From contig NZ_MSCJ01000003.1 in assembly GCF_002954615.1 (NCBI RefSeq), forward strand, positions 1,054,001-1,118,000: a stretch of DNA of 64,000 nt, in the 5' to 3' direction. A model generated the notes under the pieces. It had not been told where the DNA came from. It ran no database searches and saw only the letters and a list, made by a program, of their open reading frames with translations. Below are positions 45,967-55,680 of this stretch, piece by piece (position 1 is the stretch's first letter; each line of letters opens with the position of its first letter). Made by a program: the position numbers and the translations under genes. The DNA comes from Photobacterium angustum. GTDB lineage: Bacteria; Pseudomonadota; Gammaproteobacteria; Enterobacterales; Vibrionaceae.

Positions 45967-47574
45967 CTAAATAGCCAAAAGCTTATTCTTATTTTTAATC
46001 TCAATATTATATATCGAAAACTCTTCAGCATTCATTGGCATACCAAAATAATACCCTTGCTGAAGATAAACATCACGCTCAACAAGGTAATCAGATTGCT
46101 CTTTCGTCTCAACGCCTTCTGCTATCATTTCCATTCCAGCCTGTTTACCGAAGGCTATTATGGAATCGAGCAAAGAAAGTTTAATATCAGTCGTACCGAT
46201 ATTTTCGACAAACATTTTATCGATTTTTAAACTTCGCAAGTTCAATTCTTGAATATAACTGAACCCACCATATCCTGTGCCTGCATCATCTAACTTGATA
46301 TCAATGCCCTGAGCTTTGAGGTACTGAATAACCTCAGAAGCAATAGTTAGGTCTTCAAATTGCTTACGCTCTGTAATTTCAAAAGCGACCTGTTTAACAG
46401 GGATCTTTGAATTGCTAAATAATGCTAATGACTCGTTCATTATTTGTAAATTTTCTAATTGTTGTGGTACCAGATTAATACTGATCACTCTATCGGTTAA
46501 CTGCCAGTTGATAGTACTCAAATCTTTAATCGTTTTCTCGATCAATAAATTAGTAATAGGGATAATTTGTCCACTTTTCTCAACATAAGGAATAAATTCC
46601 ATTGGTGATATTAAACCAGCCCCTTTTTTCTTCCACCTAGCGAGTACTTCACAACCATAAAGTTCTTTCGTCTTTAAATTAATAATGGGTTGGTAGTAGG
46701 GTATAAACTCTCGTTTAACTATCCCTCGCTGTACTAATGCATGTAGCGATAAACGTCTTCTAATTAATAAACGTCGTAACAATATTAAAAATCCAGCAAT
46801 AAATGCACCAAGTAAAAACAGCGGCATTCTTAGTGCTTGCGATTCTTTATCTAATAGTTCCGATTTAATGTAATTAGAAAATTTCAAACCATTAGGCATT
46901 AAAACTTCATATATAGGTTTAGCCGTGTATGATTTATTAAAACCTTGCCAACCAAAGCGATCAATTTCATTATCTGCTGATACAGATGTTAAAACACAAC
47001 CTTCGCAGTATTTATTCCGTAAGATTTCTTCAACGATTGGCTCTAAGGACAGAACCAAACTCCCCTTTTTACCTTGCCACCGAACTTCAAAAATACGTTG
47101 TAGACTATTTTTTTCAGAAGATAACCACAAAGACATCGTATTGCTGTAAGTTTTAATTTTACGAGATTCAACACGGTGGTCATGATTTTTTTCATAAAAA
47201 CTCGAACAAGTGCTTTTGCCTGAGGGGGTTAAAGAAATCTTGCGTATAAGATAATTACTATAAGCAATACGCCTTAATTGCTCCTGCTCTTTCTCGCTAC
47301 ACGTAAAATCGAAATTACGACTAAGATTCGTTATAAATTCTTGATAATCACCTATGTTTTGAATGTAGGTTTGTACCAATTCATCAGTATCTGTTTGAAT
47401 TTTTGTTGATAACTGCTTAGTTGCAAAATATGGTGCGAGAGTCGTGAAACCAAAGCCAACTAGGATAACAAAAAACATTAAACCAATACCAATATGACCT
47501 GAAAATCGCATTAATAAAATGTCATTAATTGTTTTGGTTAATCTCTCTTTCTTAAACATTAAATAAACCATCAC
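45967..47574 (-). CDS. Cyclic-di-GMP phosphodiesterase with periplasmic CSS motif and EAL domain
   Basis: A 535-residue membrane protein: helix at about 30-50, periplasmic CSS domain with C123-S124-S125 (KSTCSSFYE) and further Cys, second helix at about 250-268, then the EAL domain. EVLAR supplies the catalytic Glu of the EAL motif; KLDDAGTGYGGFSYIQ and AEGVETKEQ are the other signature loops, so it should be active. Such CSS-EAL proteins are redox-controlled through periplasmic cysteines. A downstream ATG (codon 6, MFKKERL) is an alternative start. Confidence 0.9.
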   Translation of the reverse strand: MMVYLMFKKERLTKTINDILLMRFSGHIGIGLMFFVILVGFGFTTLAPYFATKQLSTKIQTDTDELVQTYIQNIGDYQEFITNLSRNFDFTCSEKEQEQLRRIAYSNYLIRKISLTPSGKSTCSSFYEKNHDHRVESRKIKTYSNTMSLWLSSEKNSLQRIFEVRWQGKKGSLVLSLEPIVEEILRNKYCEGCVLTSVSADNEIDRFGWQGFNKSYTAKPIYEVLMPNGLKFSNYIKSELLDKESQALRMPLFLLGAFIAGFLILLRRLLIRRRLSLHALVQRGIVKREFIPYYQPIINLKTKELYGCEVLARWKKKGAGLISPMEFIPYVEKSGQIIPITNLLIEKTIKDLSTINWQLTDRVISINLVPQQLENLQIMNESLALFSNSKIPVKQVAFEITERKQFEDLTIASEVIQYLKAQGIDIKLDDAGTGYGGFSYIQELNLRSLKIDKMFVENIGTTDIKLSLLDSIIAFGKQAGMEMIAEGVETKEQSDYLVERDVYLQQGYYFGMPMNAEEFSIYNIEIKNKNKLLAI

Positions 47575-47920
47575 TGTTATTATTAAAATCTACCATCCAT
47601 GTAGACCTCTATGAAAATCATTACTTATAATAAAGTTAAAACCTAAAGCATTATTAGACAAGCCATTGAGATAATTAAATAACAGCAGAGATCACATGTT
47701 ATAAAATATTCATTTCAACTAAGTTCCGACACTCTAATTTATAAAAACAAATCATCACAATCATATTTTAGATAAAACAATCCCATAATGGAATATATAA
47801 TACCAATATACTCTAGTAATAAAATAATCATGTGTATTCATATTATACTTTAATTTATTATCATTTCATTAAAATTAGATATATATCACATAGTACTAAT
47901 TTTAATTTTTCGGAAATAAA

Positions 47921-47944
47921 AAAAGCGCCAATCATAGCGCTTTT
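47921..47944 (-). terminator. Terminator of the 34-residue membrane protein gene
   Basis: AAAAGCGC/GCGCTTTT hairpin with an 8-nt loop. The minus strand runs on with TTTTATTT, 28 nt after the stop codon of the small gene. Confidence 0.75.
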
Positions 47945-47971
47945 TTAAATTTGGATTAGTTTGAATAAGGA

Positions 47972-48076
47972 TTATAAGCTGTCCTTGCTATAATCAATAT
48001 TCTTAGTACATTTTTTTTCTTTAAGAATGATATAAAATGCACCTACAATGAATGCTATAACTAAAGCAGTGTCCAT
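47972..48076 (-). CDS. Tiny single-span membrane protein, 34 residues
   Basis: An ATG frame with a good ribosome-binding site (AGGTGA, 4-5 nt spacing) encodes MDTALVIAFIVGAFYIILKE followed by a short polar tail KKCTKNIDYSKDSL. One hydrophobic helix covers residues 3-18, then a basic, polar C-terminus. A clean terminator follows, so it forms a complete transcription unit. The family is not recognised; such proteins often bind and modulate larger membrane complexes. Confidence 0.6.
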   Translation of the reverse strand: MDTALVIAFIVGAFYIILKEKKCTKNIDYSKDSL

Positions 48077-48265
48077 GATTCACCTGTGATAAAAATAATC
48101 TTTAATATTGGCTAAAAATTAACTCTTATTTCATGTTTAGTTAAACAAAGATAATTTTTAGAACGAAGAAATGATACAAGAATCCCATATCTATTTCACC
48201 ACAGTGGTTATCATTTTGTAAAATTCAAAATAAATGATTCGAGAAAGTATTATTACAAAATGTTA

Positions 48266-48303
48266 GTTAGGATAATCCCTACTTCGTAGTGAATTATCCT
48301 AAC
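48266..48303. repeat. 38-bp hairpin downstream of the CDF gene
   Basis: GTTAGGATAAT/ATTATCCTAAC 11-bp perfect arms with inner CTAC-TTC-GTAG pairing. There is no T run, so it is not a typical terminator; it may protect the 3' end of the CDF mRNA. Confidence 0.5.
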
Positions 48304-48331
48304 ATTAAACATAAACTCTGTTTACACTACA

Positions 48332-49246
48332 TTACAGCCAACGCTCTTGACCTGTGAAACTAACAGAAAGCCATGTTTCACCAAGATCAGCTTCCAACTT
48401 ATCCCATATGATTTGACGAATATTATCTTGTTGTTTTGTCGTCCATCTTTTTTCATCTTTTACTAAGATGTTAATTTCTAAATCATACTGACGACCGATT
48501 TTAGCAAAATGATGAGTATAATCATCAAAGTCATACTTTTCAGAAAGCTCTGCAATAACTTGATCGACGTGCTCTTGAACACTGTCTTGTGGTGCGACAA
48601 GCAATACTTCCTTTAAATTTCGTCTTAATACTTTTATCGGTAATACTGATGCTGCGATAGATAATGTTGTAACAAGAATGGGATCGACATAGGCATTCCA
48701 TTTAGAATAACCCATTGCATCAAATATAATAACTAAGATAAAACCAACCAATATTGCAGCGCTTAAGATAGCGTCAACTAACCATTCTTGCGAATCAACT
48801 CGGACTAATTCGGAATCAACACTGCGTGCGATAGAGGTTTCAAAAAAGTAAATCGAAAAACAACTGACGGTTGAGAGAACAGCATAGACAATCGCATCTC
48901 CCAAAATAATGTCGTGACCACCTTGCATTATTGTTTGTATGCCGGTCACAAAGGCAAATAAACATGTTACTAAAATTAATAGGCCATTTACCACGTTGAT
49001 AAGAGGTTCAAAATGGGCATAACCAAATTGAAACTGTTCATCATCAGGTTTTGAAACTAAGTACGCAGTATAAAGACTAAGCCCTGTCATCCCCATACTT
49101 AAAAAAGAGAACATACCGTCTAATAAAATAGCATTAGAACCAACGTACAGGCCGTATCCAATACCAAGCGTAGCAACAAAAACTGTTCCTGCTAATGATA
49201 TCTTCAGCGCCATTCTCTCTTTACTAATTTTACGGCTTGTAGCCAT
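48332..49246 (-). CDS. Cation diffusion facilitator family metal transporter
   Basis: A 304-residue protein with six transmembrane helices and a C-terminal cytoplasmic domain. ILLDGMFSFLSM holds the Asp of the helix 2 metal site, YAHFEPL replaces the usual YGYGRAE block, and VDAILSAAILVGF supplies helix 5. The helix 2 site has no HxxxD-type second ligand, so zinc selectivity is uncertain and iron or manganese export is possible. SD AGGGGG. Confidence 0.85.
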   Translation of the reverse strand: MATSRKISKERMALKISLAGTVFVATLGIGYGLYVGSNAILLDGMFSFLSMGMTGLSLYTAYLVSKPDDEQFQFGYAHFEPLINVVNGLLILVTCLFAFVTGIQTIMQGGHDIILGDAIVYAVLSTVSCFSIYFFETSIARSVDSELVRVDSQEWLVDAILSAAILVGFILVIIFDAMGYSKWNAYVDPILVTTLSIAASVLPIKVLRRNLKEVLLVAPQDSVQEHVDQVIAELSEKYDFDDYTHHFAKIGRQYDLEINILVKDEKRWTTKQQDNIRQIIWDKLEADLGETWLSVSFTGQERWL

Positions 49247-49544
49247 AATATCCCCCTAGTATTAATGATAAAAAATAACGTAACTACCCGTTACAACAAT
49301 AAAACTTCAATGAAAAACATCTCTATATTTAATAATATAGTGGCAAATACAATATCATTAAAAGTGCTTTTAGGGGAATTTTTGATGTTTGTTCAGTATT
49401 AAATAGAAGTGAAAACCGCTGGCCTAAGCCATGTAGATTTAAAGATATCACACAAAAAATTCCAATAAGTTATTAACTTATAAGAATATAATTTTCACCG
49501 TATAGAATCAGTTAAACAAAACCTAAGTGTGCTCGACATATCAA

Positions 49545-50036
49545 TTATTGCTCTTCACGAACAAGCTCTAAACGTTCAACATCACTATAAAAAGAAACCA
49601 TTTTTACTCGGCTCAAATCAAATTCAAAGCTGCTTTTATCACACATTTTTTGCTTATCTGCATCAAGCTTCATTCTGTTTCTTTGCTGCTTATTAAATGA
49701 TGCTATGTACTGATCTTTTATAAATTCACAACGCGCAAGCTTTTCACATGCTTCGTAACTTTGCTGGTTAAGCATTTCCCAATGTTCGTTAAATTGTGAC
49801 AAAGCAATATGGAGTTCTTTGTAATTTTGATCACTAATAAAACCTTTAAGCTCTGTGATTTTTTGATATTGAGAATCTAAAAATGAGCTGAAGAAATGAG
49901 AACCACGTTGAGATTGATGGTTACCGCAATGTTTATCAACAAACTGCACCCCTTCTTTATCTGAAGAATTAGCAACTTCAATTGTTGAACAAGCAGTTAT
50001 TAATAGCGATACGAATATTATTGAGGTTAGATTCAT
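49545..50036 (-). CDS. Lipoprotein of unknown function
   Basis: A 163-residue protein with signal peptide MNLTSIIFVSLLITACST and a lipobox (LITAC) making Cys16 the lipidated residue. The mature part is helical and charged with four further Cys (DKHCGN, YEACEKLARCEF, KMCDK) that may pair. No family is recognised. It stands alone; the SD is weak. Confidence 0.65.
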   Translation of the reverse strand: MNLTSIIFVSLLITACSTIEVANSSDKEGVQFVDKHCGNHQSQRGSHFFSSFLDSQYQKITELKGFISDQNYKELHIALSQFNEHWEMLNQQSYEACEKLARCEFIKDQYIASFNKQQRNRMKLDADKQKMCDKSSFEFDLSRVKMVSFYSDVERLELVREEQ

Positions 50037-50153
50037 GACATGCCCGTTTTTAAACTACATGTCTAAATTATTACTCAAAAGTTTGAATTATGTTTTCCCT
50101 GTAAGGATTATCTTAGAGATAAGACAGTAAGACACCATATTTGATACAAAAAA

Positions 50154-50176
50154 AAGCAGTGAACGATTCACTGCTT
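50154..50176 (-). terminator. Terminator of the VC0807-family gene
   Basis: AAGCAGTGAA/TTCACTGCTT perfect 10-bp stem, CGA loop. The minus strand continues with TTTTT. Confidence 0.85.
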
Positions 50177-50197
50177 AGATTTTGATAAAAACCGACA

Positions 50198-50884
50198 TCA
50201 CTGCGATTTAAATATCTCGGCCGTTTCTAGCTGTGTCATACGGCGTATTTGACGCCATACAAAATAGAATATCCCCATCATCATCAACATAGATGGAATT
50301 GCTATCATCGGGTAGCTTAGCAATGTTAAACGTCCTAATTCCTCATTAAATGCTTCGGTTCCTGATTTGCTGGTCACAATTATTGTTGCCAAAACATAAT
50401 TCATTACCGATGAGAAAAGAAACGTACTAGCAAACATATAATTTGACTGCGTTAAACAGCGATCAAATAAATGTTCGTTGTTCTTTTCTTTTAAACGTTC
50501 ATTGATCAGTCCTAAATTAAGCACGCTATCATTTAACACTAATTTACGTACAACCGGAAACTTGGTGAATGTTGAGCCAAAAACAACAATACCGATAAGT
50601 CCTGGGATCAAAGCTTCTTTAATCGCTAACCACTTGGTATCGAGCTCAAGTAAACCTATACCACCTGTTAGAAGAACACTGACAATACCTAACAAGGCTA
50701 TGAAGTTATATTTCTTATAACGAATAAGCTCATAACCGCCAAAAATAACAGGAAATGCCAATGCTGCTAGTAATCCGCCTACCGCACCGAGTTGATCAGC
50801 GCCACTAAACTTCATCAGGATCACTGACGGTATAATGACGTTAAAAACAATTTCACTTAACGGGTTTGATTTTCTCTCAGCCAT
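50198..50884 (-). CDS. VC0807 family membrane protein
   Basis: A 228-residue inner-membrane protein with about six hydrophobic segments. It matches the VC0807 family (N-terminal SEIVFNVIIPSVIL; GYELIRYKKYNFIALLGIVS; HLFDRCLTQSNYMFASTFL), whose members are of unknown function. AAAGGAAG is present but 14 nt before the ATG. Confidence 0.75.
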   Translation of the reverse strand: MAERKSNPLSEIVFNVIIPSVILMKFSGADQLGAVGGLLAALAFPVIFGGYELIRYKKYNFIALLGIVSVLLTGGIGLLELDTKWLAIKEALIPGLIGIVVFGSTFTKFPVVRKLVLNDSVLNLGLINERLKEKNNEHLFDRCLTQSNYMFASTFLFSSVMNYVLATIIVTSKSGTEAFNEELGRLTLLSYPMIAIPSMLMMMGIFYFVWRQIRRMTQLETAEIFKSQ

Positions 50885-51017
50885 AATCTGACAATACTTC
50901 CTTTGTTTACATTTATTTTACGTTAGTCACTTTGCATTGTTCCGTTTCTAAACAACACTGTAAAGAGCAATATGGTTACAAATCATTACTTTTTCAATAA
51001 ACATAAGGAATCGCGCA

Positions 51018-51563
51018 ATGCTTGATATCCACCATTCAATATTGGTTGTGATTGACATACAAGGCAACCTCGCGCAACTAATGCACCACAAGGACCACTT
51101 TTTTCGTCAAGCTGAAATTATGGTAAAAGGCGCTGAACTCTTTGATTTACCAACATTATGGCTTGAACAGTTACCCGATAAACTTGGCGCAACGATTCCT
51201 CAAATAGCACAACCTCTTACTCAGCAAGGATTAACTCCCATTGCTAAAGAAAGCTTTAGCGCAGTTCAAAATATTAGTTTTGTAGAGCAACTACAATTAA
51301 AACAACGTAAGTCGATCATCATTATTGGCATTGAAGCACATATTTGTGTTTATCAAACCGTTATTGATCTTATTTCTGAAGGCTACCAAGTAACTGTAAT
51401 AAGTGATGCGATAAGTTCACGGACAGAAGAAAACAAACAAATAGCAGTTAATAAAATGCAACGTGCAGGTGCACAAATCAGTACAACAGAAATGGTATTG
51501 TTCGAATTACAGCGGGTCGCCAATGGAGATAGATTCAAAGCCTTACTAAATTTAATTAAGTGA
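51018..51563 (+). CDS. Isochorismatase family hydrolase
   Basis: A 181-residue cysteine hydrolase. The catalytic triad is visible as Asp in LVVIDIQGNL, Lys in PIAKESFSA and Cys in GIEAHICVYQT. The YcaC-like subgroup usually has this length. The substrate is unknown; isochorismate is unlikely without siderophore genes nearby. SD AAGGA, terminator follows. Confidence 0.88.
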   Translation: MLDIHHSILVVIDIQGNLAQLMHHKDHFFRQAEIMVKGAELFDLPTLWLEQLPDKLGATIPQIAQPLTQQGLTPIAKESFSAVQNISFVEQLQLKQRKSIIIIGIEAHICVYQTVIDLISEGYQVTVISDAISSRTEENKQIAVNKMQRAGAQISTTEMVLFELQRVANGDRFKALLNLIK

Positions 51564-51612
51564 ACGTTGTTAAAATATGCAGCGCTTACCTCTTTGGCTG
51601 AAGATGATATAA

Positions 51613-51647
51613 AAAGGCATAGCATTATTGAATAACGCTATGCCTTT
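51613..51647. terminator. Bidirectional terminator between the isochorismatase and DmsC-like genes
   Basis: AAAGGCATAGC/GCTATGCCTTT 11-bp perfect arms with a 13-nt loop between converging genes. Confidence 0.85.
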
Positions 51648-51686
51648 GATGTATTGACAAGATTAGAACTGTTGTTGAAACAGTTA

Positions 51687-52445
51687 CTACATTGATAGAG
51701 CCATAAAGAAGCTGGCAACAGACATAACAACGCAACTCGTAGCAAGCATCACTGTAACGGGTTTACTCTTTGTAATAATCGGCATTAACCATAAACTTAA
51801 TGCTAAAACCATCAAACCAATACTTGAAATTCGAACAACAAAGCCCGTTAAGTCACCGAGTTCAGCCTGATGTACCAATAAGCTCATACCCTGCGTATTC
51901 GATAGTATTGCCACAACACCAAGTACTAAACCACACACAGGTAAAAAGGTATTAAGTTTTGTTAATTTATGCTCCGACTTTACTAACATACAATGTGCTA
52001 CTAGGCTTCCACCTACAATAACATTAGCGATAAATTGTATGGCTAGCGAGTAACTAATACCATGATTAATCACCCCTTCAATAAAATAAAGACCACTCCA
52101 AACCACAACCAAGAATAAAAACGACTTCCGCCATTTATCACTGCCAATTAAGTGCTTTTCACATAACCAATAAGCCATGGTCGAGATCAAAATAGTTAAG
52201 CAGAAAAAGGTTTCTAGACCAAAACTTGATTGACTATGGATTTGCGATAGCATTAATGTGCCTTCTCGCAATAACATTGCAACAATTAACAATAACCAGA
52301 TCAGGGGAAAGTTTTTAAGTACCCTATCAGATTGTCCAAAACATAATTTCCCCGATAACATAATCACACCAATAACAATAAATGCGCCGATGGAAAATTG
52401 TGATAACACCTGGGACAGTAAAAATGGCCAGTCAGTCCACTGCAT
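51687..52445 (-). CDS. DmsC-like membrane anchor subunit, orphan
   Basis: A 252-residue protein with eight predicted hydrophobic segments. The N-terminus MQWTDWPFLLSQVLSQFSIG followed by AFIVIGVIML resembles the DmsC quinol-oxidising anchor of DMSO reductases (HEWPLMIFTVxxQ type). No molybdopterin or Fe-S subunit gene is next to it, so its partners must lie elsewhere or it has another role. SD TAGGAG. Confidence 0.6.
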   Translation of the reverse strand: MQWTDWPFLLSQVLSQFSIGAFIVIGVIMLSGKLCFGQSDRVLKNFPLIWLLLIVAMLLREGTLMLSQIHSQSSFGLETFFCLTILISTMAYWLCEKHLIGSDKWRKSFLFLVVVWSGLYFIEGVINHGISYSLAIQFIANVIVGGSLVAHCMLVKSEHKLTKLNTFLPVCGLVLGVVAILSNTQGMSLLVHQAELGDLTGFVVRISSIGLMVLALSLWLMPIITKSKPVTVMLATSCVVMSVASFFMALSM

Positions 52446-52554
52446 GACAACTCCTATACAGTATGGATAGCAACTAACGCTTTAATAAGCGTTTTAACAG
52501 TACTAATAATGAGAAGGCGCTATTTTGCCCAAATGCCTAACTAAGTGCAAAAGG

Positions 52555-52584
52555 AAAAGGGATAACTTCTGCGTTATCCCTTTT
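52555..52584 (-). terminator. Terminator of the MFS gene
   Basis: AAAAGGGATAAC/GTTATCCCTTTT perfect 12-bp stem, TTCTGC loop, just after the MFS gene stop. Confidence 0.85.
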
Positions 52585-52612
52585 TGTTCACCAGTAAATA
52601 AGCCATGCTTAA

Positions 52613-53962
52613 CTAATCAAGTGGTCGTGTTTTTAACATAAATAACGTCAGCATGGTGGCCATAGCTGCAATAACTGCCATGGCTAAATAAGTTAAACTA
52701 AAACCCTGTTGTAAGATCTGTGGATTAACGACATCTGTAATATTCGTAGAAGTTACTTGGCTATGAAAGATAGCCGAACAAACGGCTACCCCAATAGCAC
52801 CACCAAGTTCCCGCCCAAAGCTAAACATTGACATCCCAATACCGCGATCTTGGGGCGGTAAAATATGCTGAACAACAACACTAAGCGCAGGCAAGGTAAA
52901 GCCAAGCCCTAAACCCGCAAATGCCAATGATATATGTACATGAAAAGAAAAATATAATTGCGCGAGTGCACATGTTGTCAAAACAAAGCCAATAACAACG
53001 ACACGCTTATAGAACCCTGTTTTAGCAATATACTTGCCGGCAAAATACGCGCCAGTGGTAATGCTAAACATAAAAATCACCATGATCATGCCGCTTTTCG
53101 ATGCCGTCATCCCTTGCTGCCACTGCATTTGTAATGGTAAATATACCAACATAGCAAACATTAATAATTGTGAACACAAGATCAAAAATACACTTGTTAT
53201 GTAGCCTGATAATTGAAATAACTTACGCGGTAAAATAGGGTCAGATACCGCTCGTTCAACCACAATGAGCATACCAATAACGAAAAGAAATAATGCAACG
53301 AGTATGCTTTTCGATAAATTCGCCTCTGGCGAGATAATCAATAGCAATAAGGTTGTCGCTACCATTAAGAGTAGCGCGCCACACCAATCAAAACGACTCT
53401 TACGGCAAACACTTAAATGATTTAGATTTTTATTGATCAACCATACTGCCAATATTCCAAGTGGTATATTTATCCAAAAAACCCAGCGCCATGTTAAATG
53501 CTCAGTAAAAAAACCGCCGAGCAATGGCCCAGCAATACTAGAAACAGCATAAACAGCAGAGATATAACCTTGGTACTTGCCCACTTCTTTAGCAGGTATA
53601 GAGTCAGCGATCACAGTAAAAGCTAGTGCAATTAAACCGCCACCTCCAATTCCCTGTAATACACGCGATGCAATCAAAGTATTAATATCTTGTGAGAGAC
53701 CACACGCGATAGCGCCAAGAACAAACAACGTAATGCTGATATTTAGCATCCGAACTCGTCCAAATATATCGCTCAATTTTCCATATAAAGGAAGTACCGC
53801 AGTTGAAGCTAAAAGATAGGCGGTAACTACCCATGTCAGCAATTCTCCCGCATGTAATTCTTGCCCTATCATGGGTAAAGGCGTCGTGACTATGCTTTTT
53901 TCTAATGAACCTAGCGCAATAACTAACGCTACACTGCCAAAAATTGTCTTAGGGGGTGTCAT
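52613..53962 (-). CDS. MFS drug exporter of the DHA2 (EmrB/QacA) family
   Basis: A 449-residue transporter of about 13-14 helices. TTPLPMIGQELHAGELLTWV, LYGKLSDIFGRVRML (motif A), ASRVLQGIGGGGLIAL (motif B) and AVSSIAGPLLGGFFTEHLTW (motif C, antiporter) follow in order. Proton-driven export of a hydrophobic compound is expected. SD AGGAG. No TetR or MarR regulator is beside it. Confidence 0.88.
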   Translation of the reverse strand: MTPPKTIFGSVALVIALGSLEKSIVTTPLPMIGQELHAGELLTWVVTAYLLASTAVLPLYGKLSDIFGRVRMLNISITLFVLGAIACGLSQDINTLIASRVLQGIGGGGLIALAFTVIADSIPAKEVGKYQGYISAVYAVSSIAGPLLGGFFTEHLTWRWVFWINIPLGILAVWLINKNLNHLSVCRKSRFDWCGALLLMVATTLLLLIISPEANLSKSILVALFLFVIGMLIVVERAVSDPILPRKLFQLSGYITSVFLILCSQLLMFAMLVYLPLQMQWQQGMTASKSGMIMVIFMFSITTGAYFAGKYIAKTGFYKRVVVIGFVLTTCALAQLYFSFHVHISLAFAGLGLGFTLPALSVVVQHILPPQDRGIGMSMFSFGRELGGAIGVAVCSAIFHSQVTSTNITDVVNPQILQQGFSLTYLAMAVIAAMATMLTLFMLKTRPLD

Positions 53963-54342
53963 ATATTTCTCCTTCCCCTATAAGATACCCCATACTGACA
54001 TACCTTGAAATAATGTGATGATATATATGTCAATTACTATAGAATTACGGTACAAATAAGAATAATCAACTTATTGTCTAATAAAAAAAATCATTTTTTA
54101 CAATGCTCTCAATGAATATTTAAAGACCGATTCTAGATACTTTTCCTGTTTATTTAATGAAAGCGTTTGACGAATCATTAACTAAACAGGTATCTTAATT
54201 TACATAGAAAAATAAGATTATTTTAATGCTTTCAATCGATGTGTCGTTGCCATTTAAGTTCAATTGACGAGGCATTGTATAAAGATGATGTATTTACTGT
54301 GACACTTGTTGTTAGCAGTACCAATTTACAAGTGAGATACCC
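53963..54342. other. Divergent intergenic region before nagA
   Basis: 380 bp, AT-rich, promoters for the MFS exporter and nagA. TGAAAGCGTTTGAC at 54158-54171 contains AAnCGnTT, the core of LacI-family operators, but the palindrome is poor. No gene is seen. Confidence 0.45.
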
Positions 54343-55476
54343 ATGATCGCAATTATCAACGTTAATGTATTTGATGGACAAACGACTCTTAACAATCAAG
54401 CTATTTTTGTTAAAGATGATGTTATTCAACGTATCATTCCAATGGCTGACGTAAACCAATCAGAACTTCCTGAAACAGTGGTTGATGGTAAAGGCTCCTT
54501 AGCATCTGCTGGCTTTATTGATCTTCAGATTAATGGCTGTGGTGGCGTACTACTTAATACTGCAATAAGTAGTAAAACACTTGAGATCATGAACGAGACC
54601 AACTTAAAAAGTGGTACAACTCAGTTCTTACCAACTTTTATTACAAGTGACGGTGCTTCATTAGTTGAAGTACTTGAAATGGTTGAAGCTACAGAGCAGC
54701 CTGAACAACAAGGTATTTTAGGTCTTCACATTGAAGGTCCTTTTATCAGCGTAGAGAAAAAAGGCGCACACCGTGAAGAATTCATTCGTGAGCTTGACGA
54801 AAAAACAGCCCACTACCTTGCTGATAACGCAGATAAAATTTGTGTTTTAACCGTTGCTCCTGAAAATACGTCACAAAAAGTAATCGATATTGTTCGTGAA
54901 GCAGGCATTACCGTGTCTCTTGGCCACACTAACGCTACTTACGATCAAGTAAATGAGAAATCAGGCCTAGAAATGGCAACTCACCTATATAACGCGATGA
55001 CACCACTTGGTTCTCGTGAACCTGGCGTTGTTGGCTACATTTTCGATAAAAAGCCACATGCCGGTATTATCGTTGATGGTATTCACGCTTCATACCCTTC
55101 TGTTCGAATTGCACATGATATCATGGGTGAACAACTATTCATGGTAACTGATGCTGTTGCACCTGCTGGTACAGACATGACTGAGTTCGATATGGCAGGT
55201 CTTAAAGCTTACGTTAAAGATGGTAAGTGTTTCTACGCTGATGGTACTATTGCTGGTGCTGCAGTTACGATGATTCAAGGCTTAAACAACTTGATTAATC
55301 ACGTTGGCCTATCTCGTGAAGAAGCATTACGTATGGCTACACTATACCCAGCAAAAGCAATTAAGATCGAAAACGAGTACGGTAAGTTAAAAGAAGGCTA
55401 CAAAGCAAACATTACGTTGCTTTCTGACGACAACCAAGTTAAGCACGTATTCCAAATGGGTAAACACGTTTTCTAA
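54343..55476 (+). CDS. nagA: N-acetylglucosamine-6-phosphate deacetylase
   Basis: A 377-residue amidohydrolase converting GlcNAc-6-P to glucosamine-6-P and acetate. LGLHIEGPFISVEKKGAH, SLGHTNATYDQ, ATHLYNAMTPL, IVDGIHAS and VTDAVAPAG give the metal and substrate residues. It is encoded alone, without nagB or a nag transporter, so it may be a second copy or serve wall-sugar recycling with nagZ upstream. Its codon use looks highly optimised, suggesting strong expression. Own terminator. Confidence 0.95.
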   Translation: MIAIINVNVFDGQTTLNNQAIFVKDDVIQRIIPMADVNQSELPETVVDGKGSLASAGFIDLQINGCGGVLLNTAISSKTLEIMNETNLKSGTTQFLPTFITSDGASLVEVLEMVEATEQPEQQGILGLHIEGPFISVEKKGAHREEFIRELDEKTAHYLADNADKICVLTVAPENTSQKVIDIVREAGITVSLGHTNATYDQVNEKSGLEMATHLYNAMTPLGSREPGVVGYIFDKKPHAGIIVDGIHASYPSVRIAHDIMGEQLFMVTDAVAPAGTDMTEFDMAGLKAYVKDGKCFYADGTIAGAAVTMIQGLNNLINHVGLSREEALRMATLYPAKAIKIENEYGKLKEGYKANITLLSDDNQVKHVFQMGKHVF

Positions 55477-55512
55477 CTTAGCCACGTAAAATAGCTAACT
55501 TAGTATCCAATT

Positions 55513-55544
55513 AAAATCCAATTGTTATTTTACGGTTGGATTTT
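55513..55544 (+). terminator. Terminator of nagA
   Basis: AAAATCCAA/TTGGATTTT stem followed by TTTATT, 37 nt after the stop. Confidence 0.85.
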
Positions 55545-55613
55545 TTTATTGATTCTCTAACGATACCGTGTAGCTATTGATTAATGACTCATTGGTAAGC
55601 AGATTAAAATAAA

Positions 55614-55642
55614 AAGGCCAACTCAGAGACTGACTTGGCCTT
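55614..55642 (-). terminator. Terminator of the four-helix membrane protein gene
   Basis: AAGGCCAA...TCAG / CTGA...TTGGCCTT stem with one mismatch. The minus strand continues with TTTTT. Confidence 0.8.
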
Positions 55643-55680
55643 AAAATTTGAGTAATTATTACCCTATCTAAACTTTATAA

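Larger units (their letters stand above)
47575..48331. other. Long AT-rich intergenic region
   Basis: 757 bp between the EAL gene and the CDF gene. Very AT-rich. It contains only one tiny membrane-protein gene with its terminator (listed separately) and a 38-bp hairpin near 48266. Confidence 0.6.

Noticed and set aside
54158..54171. LacI-family-like operator upstream of nagA
   Set aside because: Only the AAnCGnTT core matches; the outer palindrome fails and no LacI-type regulator is nearby.
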